From VGWB01 sp964480945 (GTDB lineage Bacteria; Bacteroidota; Ignavibacteria; UBA10030): DNA of 64,000 nt. The stretch is from positions 20,966 through 84,965 of the forward strand of contig CAYZRX010000009.1 in assembly GCA_964480945.1 (NCBI GenBank). The letters are read 5' to 3'. Shown here piece after piece: positions 1-8,738 of this stretch. The notes under the pieces are model-generated. The model was not told the origin of the DNA and searched no databases. It saw only the letters and a list, made by a program, of their open reading frames with translations. The position numbers and the translations under genes are program-made. Every line of letters starts with the position of its first letter. Position 1 is the first letter of the stretch.

Positions 1-54
1 CGAGTCCGGTCGTATGCTCGGACGCTGTTGGTGATGCTGGTGGGCGGCGCGCTC

Positions 55-1482
55 ATGATCCAAAAACTTGACGACTATCGGTATCTCGTTCCCAAATCTT
101 TCCGCGACGGGATGAATGTGGAAGGACTGATCTACGCGAACGAGGAGCTCATCAAGGCTATCGAGCGCGATCAGACCTTGATGCAGGTAGCGAATGTCGC
201 GACGTTGCCGGGCTTGGTGGGCCGCTCGCTGGCGATGCCCGATGCACATCAAGGGTATGGGTTTGCGATCGGCGGCGTTGCCGCAGCTGATATCCAGACT
301 GGAGTCGTCTCTGCAGGAGGAGTGGGCTTCGACATCAATTGTGGCGTCCGCCTCCTGCGCTCGGATCTCTCGCTCGAAGAGGTAAAGCCGAAGCTTGATC
401 CGCTCCTGAATCAGATGTTCCGCGACATTCCATGCGGTACAGGAAGAAAGGGGATCATCGCGCGACTGAGCACCGAAGAGTTGGACAACGTGCTCGAGAA
501 CGGCGCGCACTGGGCAGTGAAGAACGGATACGGAACGGAAGAAGATCTGCACCACATTGAAGAGACGGGGCGACTTCCGAACGCGGACCCGAACCGCGTA
601 AGCAAGCGGGCCAAAGAGAGAGGCAGCGATCAGCTGGGCACGCTCGGCTCGGGAAATCATTTTGTCGAAATTCAATACGTTGAAGCGGTGTTCGATGAGG
701 AAGCTGCCGCAGCATTCGGCCTCACGCCCCGGCAGGTAGTGGTCCTCATACACACAGGGTCACGCGGCCTCGGCCACCAGGTCTGCACGGACTATCTTGA
801 GATCATGCAGACTGCCATGCACAAGTACAACATCACCATCGTCGATCGGCAGCTGGCATGCGTGCCGATACAGTCACCGGAAGGACAGAGCTACCTGAGC
901 GCGATGGCTGCAGCAGCGAACTTCGCCTTTGCCAACCGGCAGATGATCACGCACTGGACGCGTGAGGCGTTCACCCGCGTCCTCGGCAAAGGTGAACTGA
1001 AGATCATCTACGACGTTTGCCACAACATTGCGAAGGAGGAGGAGCACAAGGTGGGCGGGCGGACGCGCACTGTTCTTGTCCATCGGAAAGGAGCGACGAG
1101 GGCATTCCCGAAACATCGCCCGGAGATCCCGAAGGACTATTTTGAGGTCGGTCAGCCCGTGCTGATCCCCGGGAGCATGGGAACCTGTTCCTACGTTCTG
1201 GTCGGGACGGAGCGGGCGATGGACGAAACCTTCGGTTCATCGTGCCACGGCGCAGGGAGATCCAAGAGTCGTCACGCGGCAAAGAAGGAGATCTCTGCTG
1301 ACGAGCTTCTGTCCGAGTTGAAAGAAAAAGGGATCCATGTCCGGGGTGCATCCAGGAGCGGGCTGACGGAGGAAAATCCGAACGCGTACAAGGATGTGAG
1401 TCAGGTCGTTGAGGTTGTCCATAACGCGGGGATCGCGAAGAAGGTGGCGAAGCTGGTGCCCATCGGGGTGATAAAAGGATAG
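55..1482 (+). CDS. rtcB: RNA-splicing ligase RtcB
   Basis: GTP- and Mn-dependent RNA ligase that joins 2',3'-cyclic-phosphate (or 3'-phosphate) ends to 5'-OH ends, acting in RNA repair or tRNA splicing in the cytoplasm. From the ATG at 55 the protein is 475 aa, the normal family length. It keeps the metal and guanylylation residues in order: D93 and C96 in GFDINCGVR, H202 in GSGNHF, H233 in HTGSRGLGHQ, H323 in CHNIAKEEEH and the nucleophile H398 in SCHGAGR. The frame is open to the window edge, so an upstream start cannot be excluded, but homologues begin near the MIQKLDDY residues chosen here. No archease partner gene is seen nearby. Confidence 0.96.
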   Translation: MIQKLDDYRYLVPKSFRDGMNVEGLIYANEELIKAIERDQTLMQVANVATLPGLVGRSLAMPDAHQGYGFAIGGVAAADIQTGVVSAGGVGFDINCGVRLLRSDLSLEEVKPKLDPLLNQMFRDIPCGTGRKGIIARLSTEELDNVLENGAHWAVKNGYGTEEDLHHIEETGRLPNADPNRVSKRAKERGSDQLGTLGSGNHFVEIQYVEAVFDEEAAAAFGLTPRQVVVLIHTGSRGLGHQVCTDYLEIMQTAMHKYNITIVDRQLACVPIQSPEGQSYLSAMAAAANFAFANRQMITHWTREAFTRVLGKGELKIIYDVCHNIAKEEEHKVGGRTRTVLVHRKGATRAFPKHRPEIPKDYFEVGQPVLIPGSMGTCSYVLVGTERAMDETFGSSCHGAGRSKSRHAAKKEISADELLSELKEKGIHVRGASRSGLTEENPNAYKDVSQVVEVVHNAGIAKKVAKLVPIGVIKG

Positions 1483-1568
1483 GATCGTTTCAGGCTGAAC
1501 GATTTCGTTTTGAGGCTGAGAAGAAGATCAGGAGCGAAGAAGAGGGAACCTGGGGAGCAGAAGTTCCG

Positions 1569-1596
1569 TTGTGAGAGAGAGGCACTACAGTCTAAT
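1569..1596 (+). promoter_or_regulatory. possible promoter for mrp-nifU
   Basis: TTGTGA at 1569-1574 and TCTAAT at 1591-1596 are 16 bp apart, about 40 bp before the mrp start. Both boxes are partial matches to the sigma-70 consensus. The rest of the 150-bp gap after rtcB holds nothing else recognisable. Confidence 0.35.
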
Positions 1597-1633
1597 CACC
1601 GAACATTGAACCAAGAAAACAAAGGGAGAATGA

Positions 1634-2731
1634 ATGCTGCCGCTGAATGAAGAGAATATCCTGACGGCACTCAAGCTGGTGAAGGATCCAGACTTGCACA
1701 GGGACATCGTGACGTTGAATTTCGTCAAAAATCTGAAGATCAATGGAAAAAACGTCAGCTTCACGCTTGAATTGACCACGCCGGCCTGTCCCGTCCGGGA
1801 CCAATTTGCTTCGGACTGCGAGAAGGCGATTCGCCAGAACATCGAGGGGGTGGGGAAGGTCGATATCGCGATGACCTCGAACGTTGTCGCCCACAACAAC
1901 CAGCAGAAAGATGTTATTCTGCCCGGCGTGAAGAACACGGTAGCCGTCGCGAGCGGAAAAGGGGGTGTGGGGAAATCGACCGTCGCCGTGAACCTTGCGG
2001 TTGCTCTCGCTCTGGACGGAGCGAAGGTGGGTCTTGTCGATGCGGACGTCTACGGCCCGAGTATCCCGTTGATGTTCGGGATCAACGATCGTCCGCGGAT
2101 ATCGCAAAACAAACTCGTTCCACTCGAACGATACGGCGTGAAGATCATGTCGATCGGTTTTCTCGTCGACCCGATGCAGGCCGTCATCTGGCGAGGCCCG
2201 ATGGCGAGCGGAGCGGTGAAACAGTTCATGGGTGACGTGAACTGGGGTGACCTGGACTATCTGATCTTCGACCTGCCTCCGGGAACCGGGGATATTCAAC
2301 TGACCCTTGTGCAGACGATTCCTCTGACCGGAGCGGTCATTGTGACGACGCCGCAAGACGTCGCTCTTGCCGATGCCCGTAAGGGGCTCGTGATGTTTAA
2401 CAAGGTCAACGTGCCGGTGATGGGGATCGTCGAGAACATGAGTTACTTCATTTGCGGTCATTGCGGCCATCGCGAGGACATCTTCGACAGCGGGGGTGGA
2501 AGCCGGGTTGCAGTGGAGCTGGGAGTGCCTTTCCTGGGAGAGATTCCGATAGACACGAGAATTCGGGTCGGGGGTGACCAGGGAACGCCGATCGTCGTCA
2601 TGGACGAGGCTTCGGCCCAGGCTCAGGTCATCCGGAAGATCGCCCGAAACCTCGCCGCACAAGTGAGCATCCGGAACGTCTCGACTTCGCAGGCTCCAAA
2701 GGTAGAGATTCTGATCGGGAATCAAGGCTGA
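1634..2731 (+). CDS. mrp: Mrp/NBP35 family ATP-binding iron-sulfur carrier protein
   Basis: P-loop ATPase that carries and delivers Fe-S clusters to apoproteins in the cytoplasm (ApbC/Mrp family). The 365-aa product has an N-terminal MIP18-like (DUF59) domain at about residues 5-80, then the deviant Walker A SGKGGVGKST at 107-116, the DxD-type segment VDADVYGPS near 135-143, and a cluster-binding pair C274/C277 in FICGHCGH. The ATG at 1634 follows AAAGGGAG at a normal distance. It is 11 bp ahead of a NifU-like gene, so the two probably form a cluster scaffold/carrier unit. Confidence 0.94.
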   Translation: MLPLNEENILTALKLVKDPDLHRDIVTLNFVKNLKINGKNVSFTLELTTPACPVRDQFASDCEKAIRQNIEGVGKVDIAMTSNVVAHNNQQKDVILPGVKNTVAVASGKGGVGKSTVAVNLAVALALDGAKVGLVDADVYGPSIPLMFGINDRPRISQNKLVPLERYGVKIMSIGFLVDPMQAVIWRGPMASGAVKQFMGDVNWGDLDYLIFDLPPGTGDIQLTLVQTIPLTGAVIVTTPQDVALADARKGLVMFNKVNVPVMGIVENMSYFICGHCGHREDIFDSGGGSRVAVELGVPFLGEIPIDTRIRVGGDQGTPIVVMDEASAQAQVIRKIARNLAAQVSIRNVSTSQAPKVEILIGNQG

Positions 2732-2742
2732 TATCAGAGCGT

Positions 2743-2973
2743 ATGCCGACGACAGAAATCATACAATCGACACTTGAAAAGGTCCGGCCGTATCTGAAGG
2801 TGGATGGGGGAGATGTGGAGCTGGTGCGGATAACGGATGACGGGATAGTCGAAGTGCGGCTCACGGGGTCATGCCTCTCGTGCCCGATGTCCATGATGAC
2901 GCTCCGCGCAGGAATCGAGAGGGCACTGATGCTGGCCCATGCAGAGGTTCGGAGAGTGGAACAGGTTCGATAA
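2743..2973 (+). CDS. NifU-like C-terminal domain protein (Fe-S scaffold)
   Basis: A 76-aa stand-alone NifU C-terminal domain (Nfu type), which binds a transient Fe-S cluster and passes it to target proteins. The CxxC pair is C44/C47 in TGSCLSCP, preceded by the family's VDGGDVEL segment at about 20-27. It is only the C-terminal module, as in many bacteria with a SUF-type pathway; there is no N-terminal IscU domain. It follows mrp by 11 bp and ends 27 bp before a strong terminator, so it is the last gene of that unit. Confidence 0.9.
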   Translation: MPTTEIIQSTLEKVRPYLKVDGGDVELVRITDDGIVEVRLTGSCLSCPMSMMTLRAGIERALMLAHAEVRRVEQVR

Positions 2974-3000
2974 TCGGGAGGAGCGTCCGGGTGGGTGTGA

Positions 3001-3029
3001 GCGCCGGTTCGGAAGCCGGCGCTTTTTTT
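3001..3029 (+). terminator. Rho-independent terminator after nifU-like gene
   Basis: Stem GCGCCGG (3001-3007) with CCGGCGC (3016-3022) plus two inner pairs, followed directly by seven T (3023-3029). It ends the plus-strand mrp unit; the T run reaches the last bases of the converging ftsE gene. Confidence 0.88.
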
Positions 3030-3696
3030 ATTTTTCCTTCAGATCGACTTCGAGTAACCGTCCGTCTTTCAGCTGAACGACCCGTGCCGGGTATTTGCGC
3101 ACGAGATCGTAGTTGTGCGTTGCCATCAGGACGGCGGTCCCGCGCATATTGATCTTTTTAAGGAGCTCCATGATCTCTGCCGAGACGCCCGGATCGAGGT
3201 TGCCGGTCGGCTCGTCCGCTAACAACAGAGCAGGGGAATTCGCGATCGCACGGGCAATGACAACGCGCTGTTGCTCGCCTCCGGAAAGCTCCTGGGGCAT
3301 CTGATTCCGTTTGTGCCCAAGCCCGACATCCGCCAGGGCATGGAAGACTCTTTTTTTTGTCTCGGCACGCGCGGTGTTCGTCGCGTAGAGCGCGAACGCC
3401 ACATTTTCATACACATCGCGATCCTCGAGGAGCTTGAAGTCCTGAAATACGATGCCCAGTTTACGCCGGAAGTAGGGGACCTCCCGAGGCTTTGTTTCCT
3501 CCGAGTCATAACCGGCAACCTTTACCCTGCCCGCGTCCGGTTTCAGATCCATGTACAAGAGGCGAAGCAGCGAGCTCTTGCCGGCGCCCGTGGGTCCGAC
3601 GAGGTACACGAACTCTCCCTCCTTCATTTCGAAGTCCACGTTCTTCAATACCAGCTGGTCATCGAACGAGACTGATATGTCTTGAAGTTCGATCAC
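3028..3696 (-). CDS. ftsE: Cell division ATP-binding protein FtsE
   Basis: ABC ATPase of the FtsEX complex, which works at the division septum and controls peptidoglycan hydrolases. The 222-aa product has Walker A GPTGAGKSS at 34-42, the Q-loop near Q85, the signature LSGGEQQRV at 137-145, Walker B LLLADEP at 157-163 and a D-loop GNLDP. Length and the YMDLKPDAG segment fit FtsE better than LolD or MacB. No ftsX permease is adjacent. Its start overlaps the pdxA stop by 4 bp, which suggests translational coupling. Confidence 0.88.
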   Translation of the reverse strand: MIELQDISVSFDDQLVLKNVDFEMKEGEFVYLVGPTGAGKSSLLRLLYMDLKPDAGRVKVAGYDSEETKPREVPYFRRKLGIVFQDFKLLEDRDVYENVAFALYATNTARAETKKRVFHALADVGLGHKRNQMPQELSGGEQQRVVIARAIANSPALLLADEPTGNLDPGVSAEIMELLKKINMRGTAVLMATHNYDLVRKYPARVVQLKDGRLLEVDLKEK

Positions 3697-4676
3697 TTCT
3701 TCGTGCTGATACGTGCGGCGAGCTTGATCGACTCTACGATGCTGGAGATGTCGGCTCTGCCCTTACCGGCGATATCGTACGCCGTCCCGTGCCCCGGGGA
3801 GGTGCGGATGATGTTCAGTCCAGCGGAGAAATTCACTGCCTTCCCGAAGGAGCTCAGCTTCAACGGGATGAGGCCCTGGTCGTGGTACATTGTGATGATC
3901 GCGTCGTATGATTTGTACGAACCGCTCCCAAAGAACCCGTCGGCGGAGAACGGCCCCTTCACGTCGATGCCTTGGCTTTGACTCTCACGGAGGGCAGGGA
4001 CGATGATCTGTTCTTCTTCGCTTCCCATCAGGCCATGTTCGCCCGCGTGAGGGTTCAGCGCCAGAACGGCGAGTGATGGGTTCTGGATCCCGAAATTCCG
4101 TTTCAAGGCATCGTTCACGATCGACACCTTATCAACGATCTTCTCGCTCGTCACTTGGTCCGCGACATTTCGGAGCGCGGTGTGAATCGTCACGAGCCCG
4201 ATACGCAGGCGATCAGCGATGAGCATCATGGCGACTTTCTGAGATCGGCTGAGGAGGGCGATCATCTCCGTTTGGCCGGGGAAACTGTAGCCGGCGAGGT
4301 TGAGCGCCTCTTTCGAAACCGGCCCCGTCACCATCGCATCGGCCTTCTTCGCTTTGCACAGCTCGACCGCCTTTTCGATTGCAGCCCCGGCGGATTTCCC
4401 GGCAGCCTTGGTGGTTTTCCCGTATTCGACATCCGTCCAGATTCCGTCCCCTACATCTGCGACCCCGATGACGGATGGATTGTTCCACGGGAAGACGACT
4501 TTCTCGAGTTTCGGCTTGATCTTGAATGCGGTTCGGGCGTGATTCCATACGTTCAGCGGACCGACAAGCACCGGGATGCAGATCCGCCGGACGGCGACGT
4601 GAGTAGCGGCCTTCAGGGCGATCTCCGGCCCGATGCCGTTGAAATCGCCGATGGTGATGGCTACGGTTGGTTTCAC
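3693..4676 (-). CDS. pdxA: 4-hydroxythreonine-4-phosphate dehydrogenase PdxA
   Basis: NAD-dependent oxidation and decarboxylation of 4-hydroxythreonine 4-phosphate in the DXP-dependent pyridoxal phosphate pathway. The 327-aa length is normal. The N-terminus TIGDFNGIGPEIALKA is the family's typical opening; MVTGPVSKEAL, the metal-binding HTALRN histidine, YHDQGLIPLK and the C-terminal GHGTAYDIAGKG are all present. It overlaps the GWxTD gene upstream and ftsE downstream by 4 bp each, so all three are read from one transcript. No pdxJ is seen here. Confidence 0.95.
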   Translation of the reverse strand: MKPTVAITIGDFNGIGPEIALKAATHVAVRRICIPVLVGPLNVWNHARTAFKIKPKLEKVVFPWNNPSVIGVADVGDGIWTDVEYGKTTKAAGKSAGAAIEKAVELCKAKKADAMVTGPVSKEALNLAGYSFPGQTEMIALLSRSQKVAMMLIADRLRIGLVTIHTALRNVADQVTSEKIVDKVSIVNDALKRNFGIQNPSLAVLALNPHAGEHGLMGSEEEQIIVPALRESQSQGIDVKGPFSADGFFGSGSYKSYDAIITMYHDQGLIPLKLSSFGKAVNFSAGLNIIRTSPGHGTAYDIAGKGRADISSIVESIKLAARISTKK

Positions 4677-6052
4677 AGGTTCTCTGTCTGGCTCAGAATG
4701 TACGTGCCATTCTTGCTCGGGTCGATGAAAACGAATCGTTTCTTCAGTCGATCGTACGTCCAGATCTCCGTCGGAGCCGAACCAGGCTGAAGGAGATGAT
4801 CGGTCTGCTCCGGTGGGCCGTAGAGGATGTAAATACGTCCCCGGTCCGTCTTGTAGCCGTCTTCGCCTCCGAGGGTCGAGAATTTTCGCATTGTCTCGTC
4901 GATCCGGTAATAGTATTCTGCCATCACTTCGTTGTAGGCCGTCGTCGTGTCCGGGTCCTTTGCCCGCCAGAATTCGTGGAATGCTTCCGCACGGTGTGCC
5001 GCCGAGCCTGATTGCATTTCATAAACCTGCTGATCAGTGGCGATATGACGCAGCGCCTCCACAGCCAAATCGGGATCGGTCAATGAGATTGGCCGGAACG
5101 GCCAGATGACGCGGAATAGATAGTCCTGGGTTCGCTCCATGTTCGCGAGCGAGTACTCAATCTCCAGTCTGAACGAGCCCGGCTCCAGCTTCTCGATCGG
5201 CAATGGAATGTAACAAGTCTTCCAGGGGAGCGTTGAAGGCTTGGTTGAGTAGAGGATCTTTCCTTCGCGCATCTCCAACGCGAGTAACCCGGGGGCCGAG
5301 AAAAAGGAACTGTCGGTGAAATCTTGCGTCCGCCGGCCGAATATGTCAGACTGCCCGTGGAGTTTCCAGTGCACCCTAAGGCTGAGCATGCTATCCGGTT
5401 GGAAGAGCTCGGCAACGAGCCCGCCGGTCCCGCCGTAGAGCACGTTGCCGGCTTGATTCAGAGGAACGACGTCGCCCTCGGCCGGTCCTGCGGTCTCAGG
5501 GAGGACGAAGAATGCACCCGAGAGATCCAGCGGTTTCCGCGTCGGCGCGATTGCCGCGATCCTGCGATTTCTCTCAAGGAATGTGCGTCCCGATTCCCGA
5601 TCGTCGAGGCTGATCATGACACTGTACGTTCCGCCCGGTACGAGGAATGAGAAGGCGCCTTCGAGGTCGGGTAACAGCTCGTTCTCTCTCGGGATCGTGG
5701 ACCGCTCAAGTACGATTTGACGAATATTGCGGGCGACGGAGACCTTCTGATCGTCCTGAAGTTCCACGACGAGCTCGCCGCGCGCAATATACTCGGCTCT
5801 CCGCCGCGGCGCAACGTTCCGGATGAAGATGAAAAAGTCCTGCCTGATGCGATAGTGCACGTCCACGACGGCCTTTGAAGAATCGCCTTCGAACAAGGGC
5901 ACAAGCTCGTAGGAGACCGCCTGTCGCTGGGATTGGAAGTCGGATCTTTCGTGCTCGACCTGACCGAGGCACGGAAGCATCGTGATGAGCGAAAGAACAA
6001 GTAGCCTTGCTGTACGGATTGTCCGGAGATGTCCAGCCCCCTTGCCTGTCAA
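4673..6052 (-). CDS. GWxTD domain-containing secreted protein
   Basis: About 459 aa from a TTG at 6052, preceded on its strand by a very strong AGGAGAGGAGG at 5-bp spacing. The open frame extends further, to 6133, but with no ribosome site there. The N-terminus has a signal peptide (a basic start, then LLVLSLITMLPCLGQ). The C-terminal 110 residues match the GWxTD family of the FCB group and Acidobacteria: EFWRAKDPDTTTAYNEV, a YYYRID segment, GRIYILYGPPEQ and EIWTYDRL. The family's function is unknown; it is probably periplasmic or on the surface. It is the first gene of a coupled unit with pdxA and ftsE. Confidence 0.85.
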   Translation of the reverse strand: MTGKGAGHLRTIRTARLLVLSLITMLPCLGQVEHERSDFQSQRQAVSYELVPLFEGDSSKAVVDVHYRIRQDFFIFIRNVAPRRRAEYIARGELVVELQDDQKVSVARNIRQIVLERSTIPRENELLPDLEGAFSFLVPGGTYSVMISLDDRESGRTFLERNRRIAAIAPTRKPLDLSGAFFVLPETAGPAEGDVVPLNQAGNVLYGGTGGLVAELFQPDSMLSLRVHWKLHGQSDIFGRRTQDFTDSSFFSAPGLLALEMREGKILYSTKPSTLPWKTCYIPLPIEKLEPGSFRLEIEYSLANMERTQDYLFRVIWPFRPISLTDPDLAVEALRHIATDQQVYEMQSGSAAHRAEAFHEFWRAKDPDTTTAYNEVMAEYYYRIDETMRKFSTLGGEDGYKTDRGRIYILYGPPEQTDHLLQPGSAPTEIWTYDRLKKRFVFIDPSKNGTYILSQTENL

Positions 6053-6173
6053 CGCATCCTCCTCTCCTGAGGGAATATGATGATAAACAGTCGAAGCACG
6101 ACAGAAGGTAGAAAGAAAAGTCGTGAAGGGCAATGCGCTTGAAGGTGAGACTCGCGACGGAACGGACGGAGTT

Positions 6174-7658
6174 CTACTTCCATTCCCGCAAGAATTCTGT
6201 CAGCAGTCGGACCCCGACGCCGGACCCGCCCTTGGGAGTATACTCCGTACTCTCTTCGAGGATCGCTGTGCCGGCAATGTCAAGATGCGCCCAATTGTAG
6301 TCACCGATGAACTTCTTCAAGAACCAACCCGCCGTGATAGCGCCCGCCCATCGTCCCCCCACATTCTTGACGTCCGCAATGTCGCTCTTGATCAGCTTCT
6401 CATACTCATCGAACAGCGGCAGCTCCCAGACGCGTTCGTAGGTCTTTTCCCCGGCGGACCTCAACCTCTGCATCAATCCGCTGTTATTCCCCATCATGCC
6501 CGTCGCGTGGTGGCCAAGGGCGACAACGCACGCCCCTGTCAACGTCGCCAGGTCAATCACGGCAGCCGGATGATATTTCTCCGCGTACGCGAGGGCGTCC
6601 GCAAGGATGAGTCTGCCCTCCGCGTCCGTGTTGTCCACTTCCGACGTCTTGCCGTTGTAGTGTCGAAGGATGTCGCCGGGACGGATCGAACCCCCACCCG
6701 GCATATTCTCGACGGCCGGAACAAGTCCGACAAGATGCACAGGCAGCCTGAGGCGTGCGACGGCTTCGAATGTGCCGATGACTGCTGCTGCACCGGACAT
6801 ATCCATCTTCATCTCCGACATGTTTGCGGAGGGTTTCAGAGAGATGCCGCCCGTATCGAACGTCACTCCCTTGCCGACGAGAACGACCGCCTTCTTCAAC
6901 GGCCTTCCATATTCCAGGATAAGGAAGCGGGGCGGGTGCACGCTTCCCTGGCTGACGCCGATGACGCCGCCCATTCCCAGTTCCTTGATCTCGCTTTCAT
7001 CGAGCACGGTCACTGAGAATCCGCACCGCTCGGCCGATACACGAGCAGCCTGTGCGAGCGTCTCAGGATAGATTTCATTTCCCGGAGCATTCGCCAGATC
7101 ACGGGCAAGGCACGTTGCCTCCGCCATGATCTGAGCGGTGCGAACGGATGTTTCCCCGAGCTTCAGGAATGCGGATGTATCGGTGCAAAGCGTTACTTCC
7201 TCGACATTCGCGTCACCGTCATCATTCTTCTTGGAAAGGTATTTTTCGAACTTGTAGAGCGAGAGATACGCTGCCTCGGCCATCGCGGTGATCACGTCGC
7301 CGGCTCGTCGGTCCATCGGCGGCAGGAAGAGCGCGATCCTCTTTGCCTTGAGGGTGCGTCCTCGCTTCGAAGCCGTGGCGGCTGCCCGCCGATAGCGTTC
7401 CAGTGAAAGCTTCTTCTTTTCACCAAGCCCTACCAAGAGAATTCGGTGGACGGCTGAGCCCTTCTCCAGATAGACGAGTGATGTTTCACCCTCTTTTCCC
7501 TTGAAATCGCCATTGTCGGCGGGGGCAAGTCGTGAGGCGAAGCGCCGGCTCAACTCCGCAATCTGCCGTTTGAAGATTTGCTCATCTTGGTGAATGAAGA
7601 CCGCTACGAGGTCGGCTTTCGTACGGTTCAAGGAAGTTTTCTGGAAGGAGAGTTTCAT
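6174..7658 (-). CDS. pepA: Leucyl aminopeptidase (M17 family)
   Basis: Cytosolic metallo-exopeptidase, normally hexameric with two metal ions, that removes N-terminal residues from peptides. From the ATG at 7658 it is 494 aa. The catalytic domain carries GKGVTFDTGG at 262-271 and the signature NTDAEGRL at 343-350, with the bicarbonate/metal region conserved. Longer readings from ATG 7679 or a start at 7715 overlap the upstream gene, and the residues from MKLSFQK onward look like the true N-terminus. It lies 10 bp behind the DHH gene, so it is cotranscribed with it. Confidence 0.93.
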   Translation of the reverse strand: MKLSFQKTSLNRTKADLVAVFIHQDEQIFKRQIAELSRRFASRLAPADNGDFKGKEGETSLVYLEKGSAVHRILLVGLGEKKKLSLERYRRAAATASKRGRTLKAKRIALFLPPMDRRAGDVITAMAEAAYLSLYKFEKYLSKKNDDGDANVEEVTLCTDTSAFLKLGETSVRTAQIMAEATCLARDLANAPGNEIYPETLAQAARVSAERCGFSVTVLDESEIKELGMGGVIGVSQGSVHPPRFLILEYGRPLKKAVVLVGKGVTFDTGGISLKPSANMSEMKMDMSGAAAVIGTFEAVARLRLPVHLVGLVPAVENMPGGGSIRPGDILRHYNGKTSEVDNTDAEGRLILADALAYAEKYHPAAVIDLATLTGACVVALGHHATGMMGNNSGLMQRLRSAGEKTYERVWELPLFDEYEKLIKSDIADVKNVGGRWAGAITAGWFLKKFIGDYNWAHLDIAGTAILEESTEYTPKGGSGVGVRLLTEFLREWK

Positions 7659-7668
7659 ACGAGTTCCG

Positions 7669-8655
7669 TCATTTGACATAGTACTGTGAGCGTTCGACGA
7701 CTGTTGCGATGACATCGGCGAGAGGCACGTTTCGTACGCGGGCGCCGGCCGCGTTCAGATGCCCATTGCCGCCGAATTCTTGCGCGAGCTTGTTGATTTC
7801 GATCTCTCCCTTCGACCGGAAGCTGACCTTGATCCCATCGGGCAGCTCTGTGAACATCAACCCGATCTGTACGCCGCGAATCTTGAGCGTGTAGGAGATG
7901 AAGTTGTCCGTGTCTTCTTCCTTTGTACCGGTTTGCTCGAACATAGACTTCGTCACGACGAAATATGCAACTTTGCCCGCGTGTTCCAGCGCCAACGTAC
8001 TGAGCGCGTGACCCAGGAGCTGTGTCCGATTCGCACTCACTTGTTCATAGATCTGCTGGTAGATCTCCACGGGATCGGCGCCGCGGTCGATGAGTTGAGC
8101 GATGACACGATGGACGTCTGAATCTGTCTTGGGGAATCGGAACGAGCCCGTGTCGGTCATGATCGCTGCATAGAGGGGCTCTGCAATGTCTTTCGTGATC
8201 GCGGCTTCGTCGAAGGAGGTCAGAAGGTGGTACAGAATCTCGCCCGTGGCTGTCGACGACTCGTCGATAACATAGAGATCTGCAAACTCGGCTCTGTCGA
8301 GGTGATGATCGATGCAGATCTTCTTGGCCTTGCTTTCCAGGATGAACGGTCGCAGGCTCTCGAGCCGATCGGGATTGTTGGCGTCGAGTACGAGGATGAC
8401 ATCCGCCTCGAGGATCTTTATCCTATCCCGGCCCGGGTCGAATTGCAGAATCGTCTTGTCCGGATCGAGAAACTCGCAGTTGAAGGGTGTCGCACTATGA
8501 TTGAAGATGAGGGCGTCTTTCCCCCTCGCTCTCAGGAACCGGGCAAAGGCAAGCTCGCTGCCGATGGCGTCGGGGTCGGGGTTGACGTGTGTCGTGAAAA
8601 TGAAACGATGGTTCTGCTCGACAATCTTCCTGCACTGAATGAACTCTTGTTCCAC
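7669..8655 (-). CDS. nrnA: DHH family oligoribonuclease / pAp phosphatase (NrnA-like)
   Basis: Predicted to degrade nano-RNA from its ends and/or dephosphorylate 3'-phosphoadenosine 5'-phosphate in the cytoplasm. The 328-aa protein has DHH motif I THVNPDPDAIGSE near residues 21-33, a DAN motif (LVLDANNPD), the namesake IDHH near residue 115, and the DHHA1 motif GGNGHLNAAGA near the C-terminus. It starts with GTG at 8655, with GGAG 9 bp upstream. The family has both activities and the sequence does not tell which dominates. Confidence 0.88.
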   Translation of the reverse strand: MEQEFIQCRKIVEQNHRFIFTTHVNPDPDAIGSELAFARFLRARGKDALIFNHSATPFNCEFLDPDKTILQFDPGRDRIKILEADVILVLDANNPDRLESLRPFILESKAKKICIDHHLDRAEFADLYVIDESSTATGEILYHLLTSFDEAAITKDIAEPLYAAIMTDTGSFRFPKTDSDVHRVIAQLIDRGADPVEIYQQIYEQVSANRTQLLGHALSTLALEHAGKVAYFVVTKSMFEQTGTKEEDTDNFISYTLKIRGVQIGLMFTELPDGIKVSFRSKGEIEINKLAQEFGGNGHLNAAGARVRNVPLADVIATVVERSQYYVK

Positions 8656-8682
8656 GGTGAAGTTCTCCGCTTGTCAGAATAC

Positions 8683-8718
8683 AAAAAAAGGTGTGACCGA
8701 TACCCCTCAGCCACACCT
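8683..8718 (-). terminator. Rho-independent terminator after korB
   Basis: On the minus strand the stem GGTGTG/CACACC (8712-8717 with 8690-8695) is followed by seven T (complement of 8683-8689). It closes the korAB unit and lies just upstream of the nrnA start. Confidence 0.85.
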
Positions 8719-8738
8719 CTCCAACGGCGTTCAGATGA

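Noticed and set aside
1592..2725. Long minus-strand open frame (377 codons) opposite mrp
   Set aside because: It is antisense to a gene with clear Walker A and CxxC motifs. Its His/Arg/Asp-rich translation is typical of shadow frames in G+C-rich DNA.
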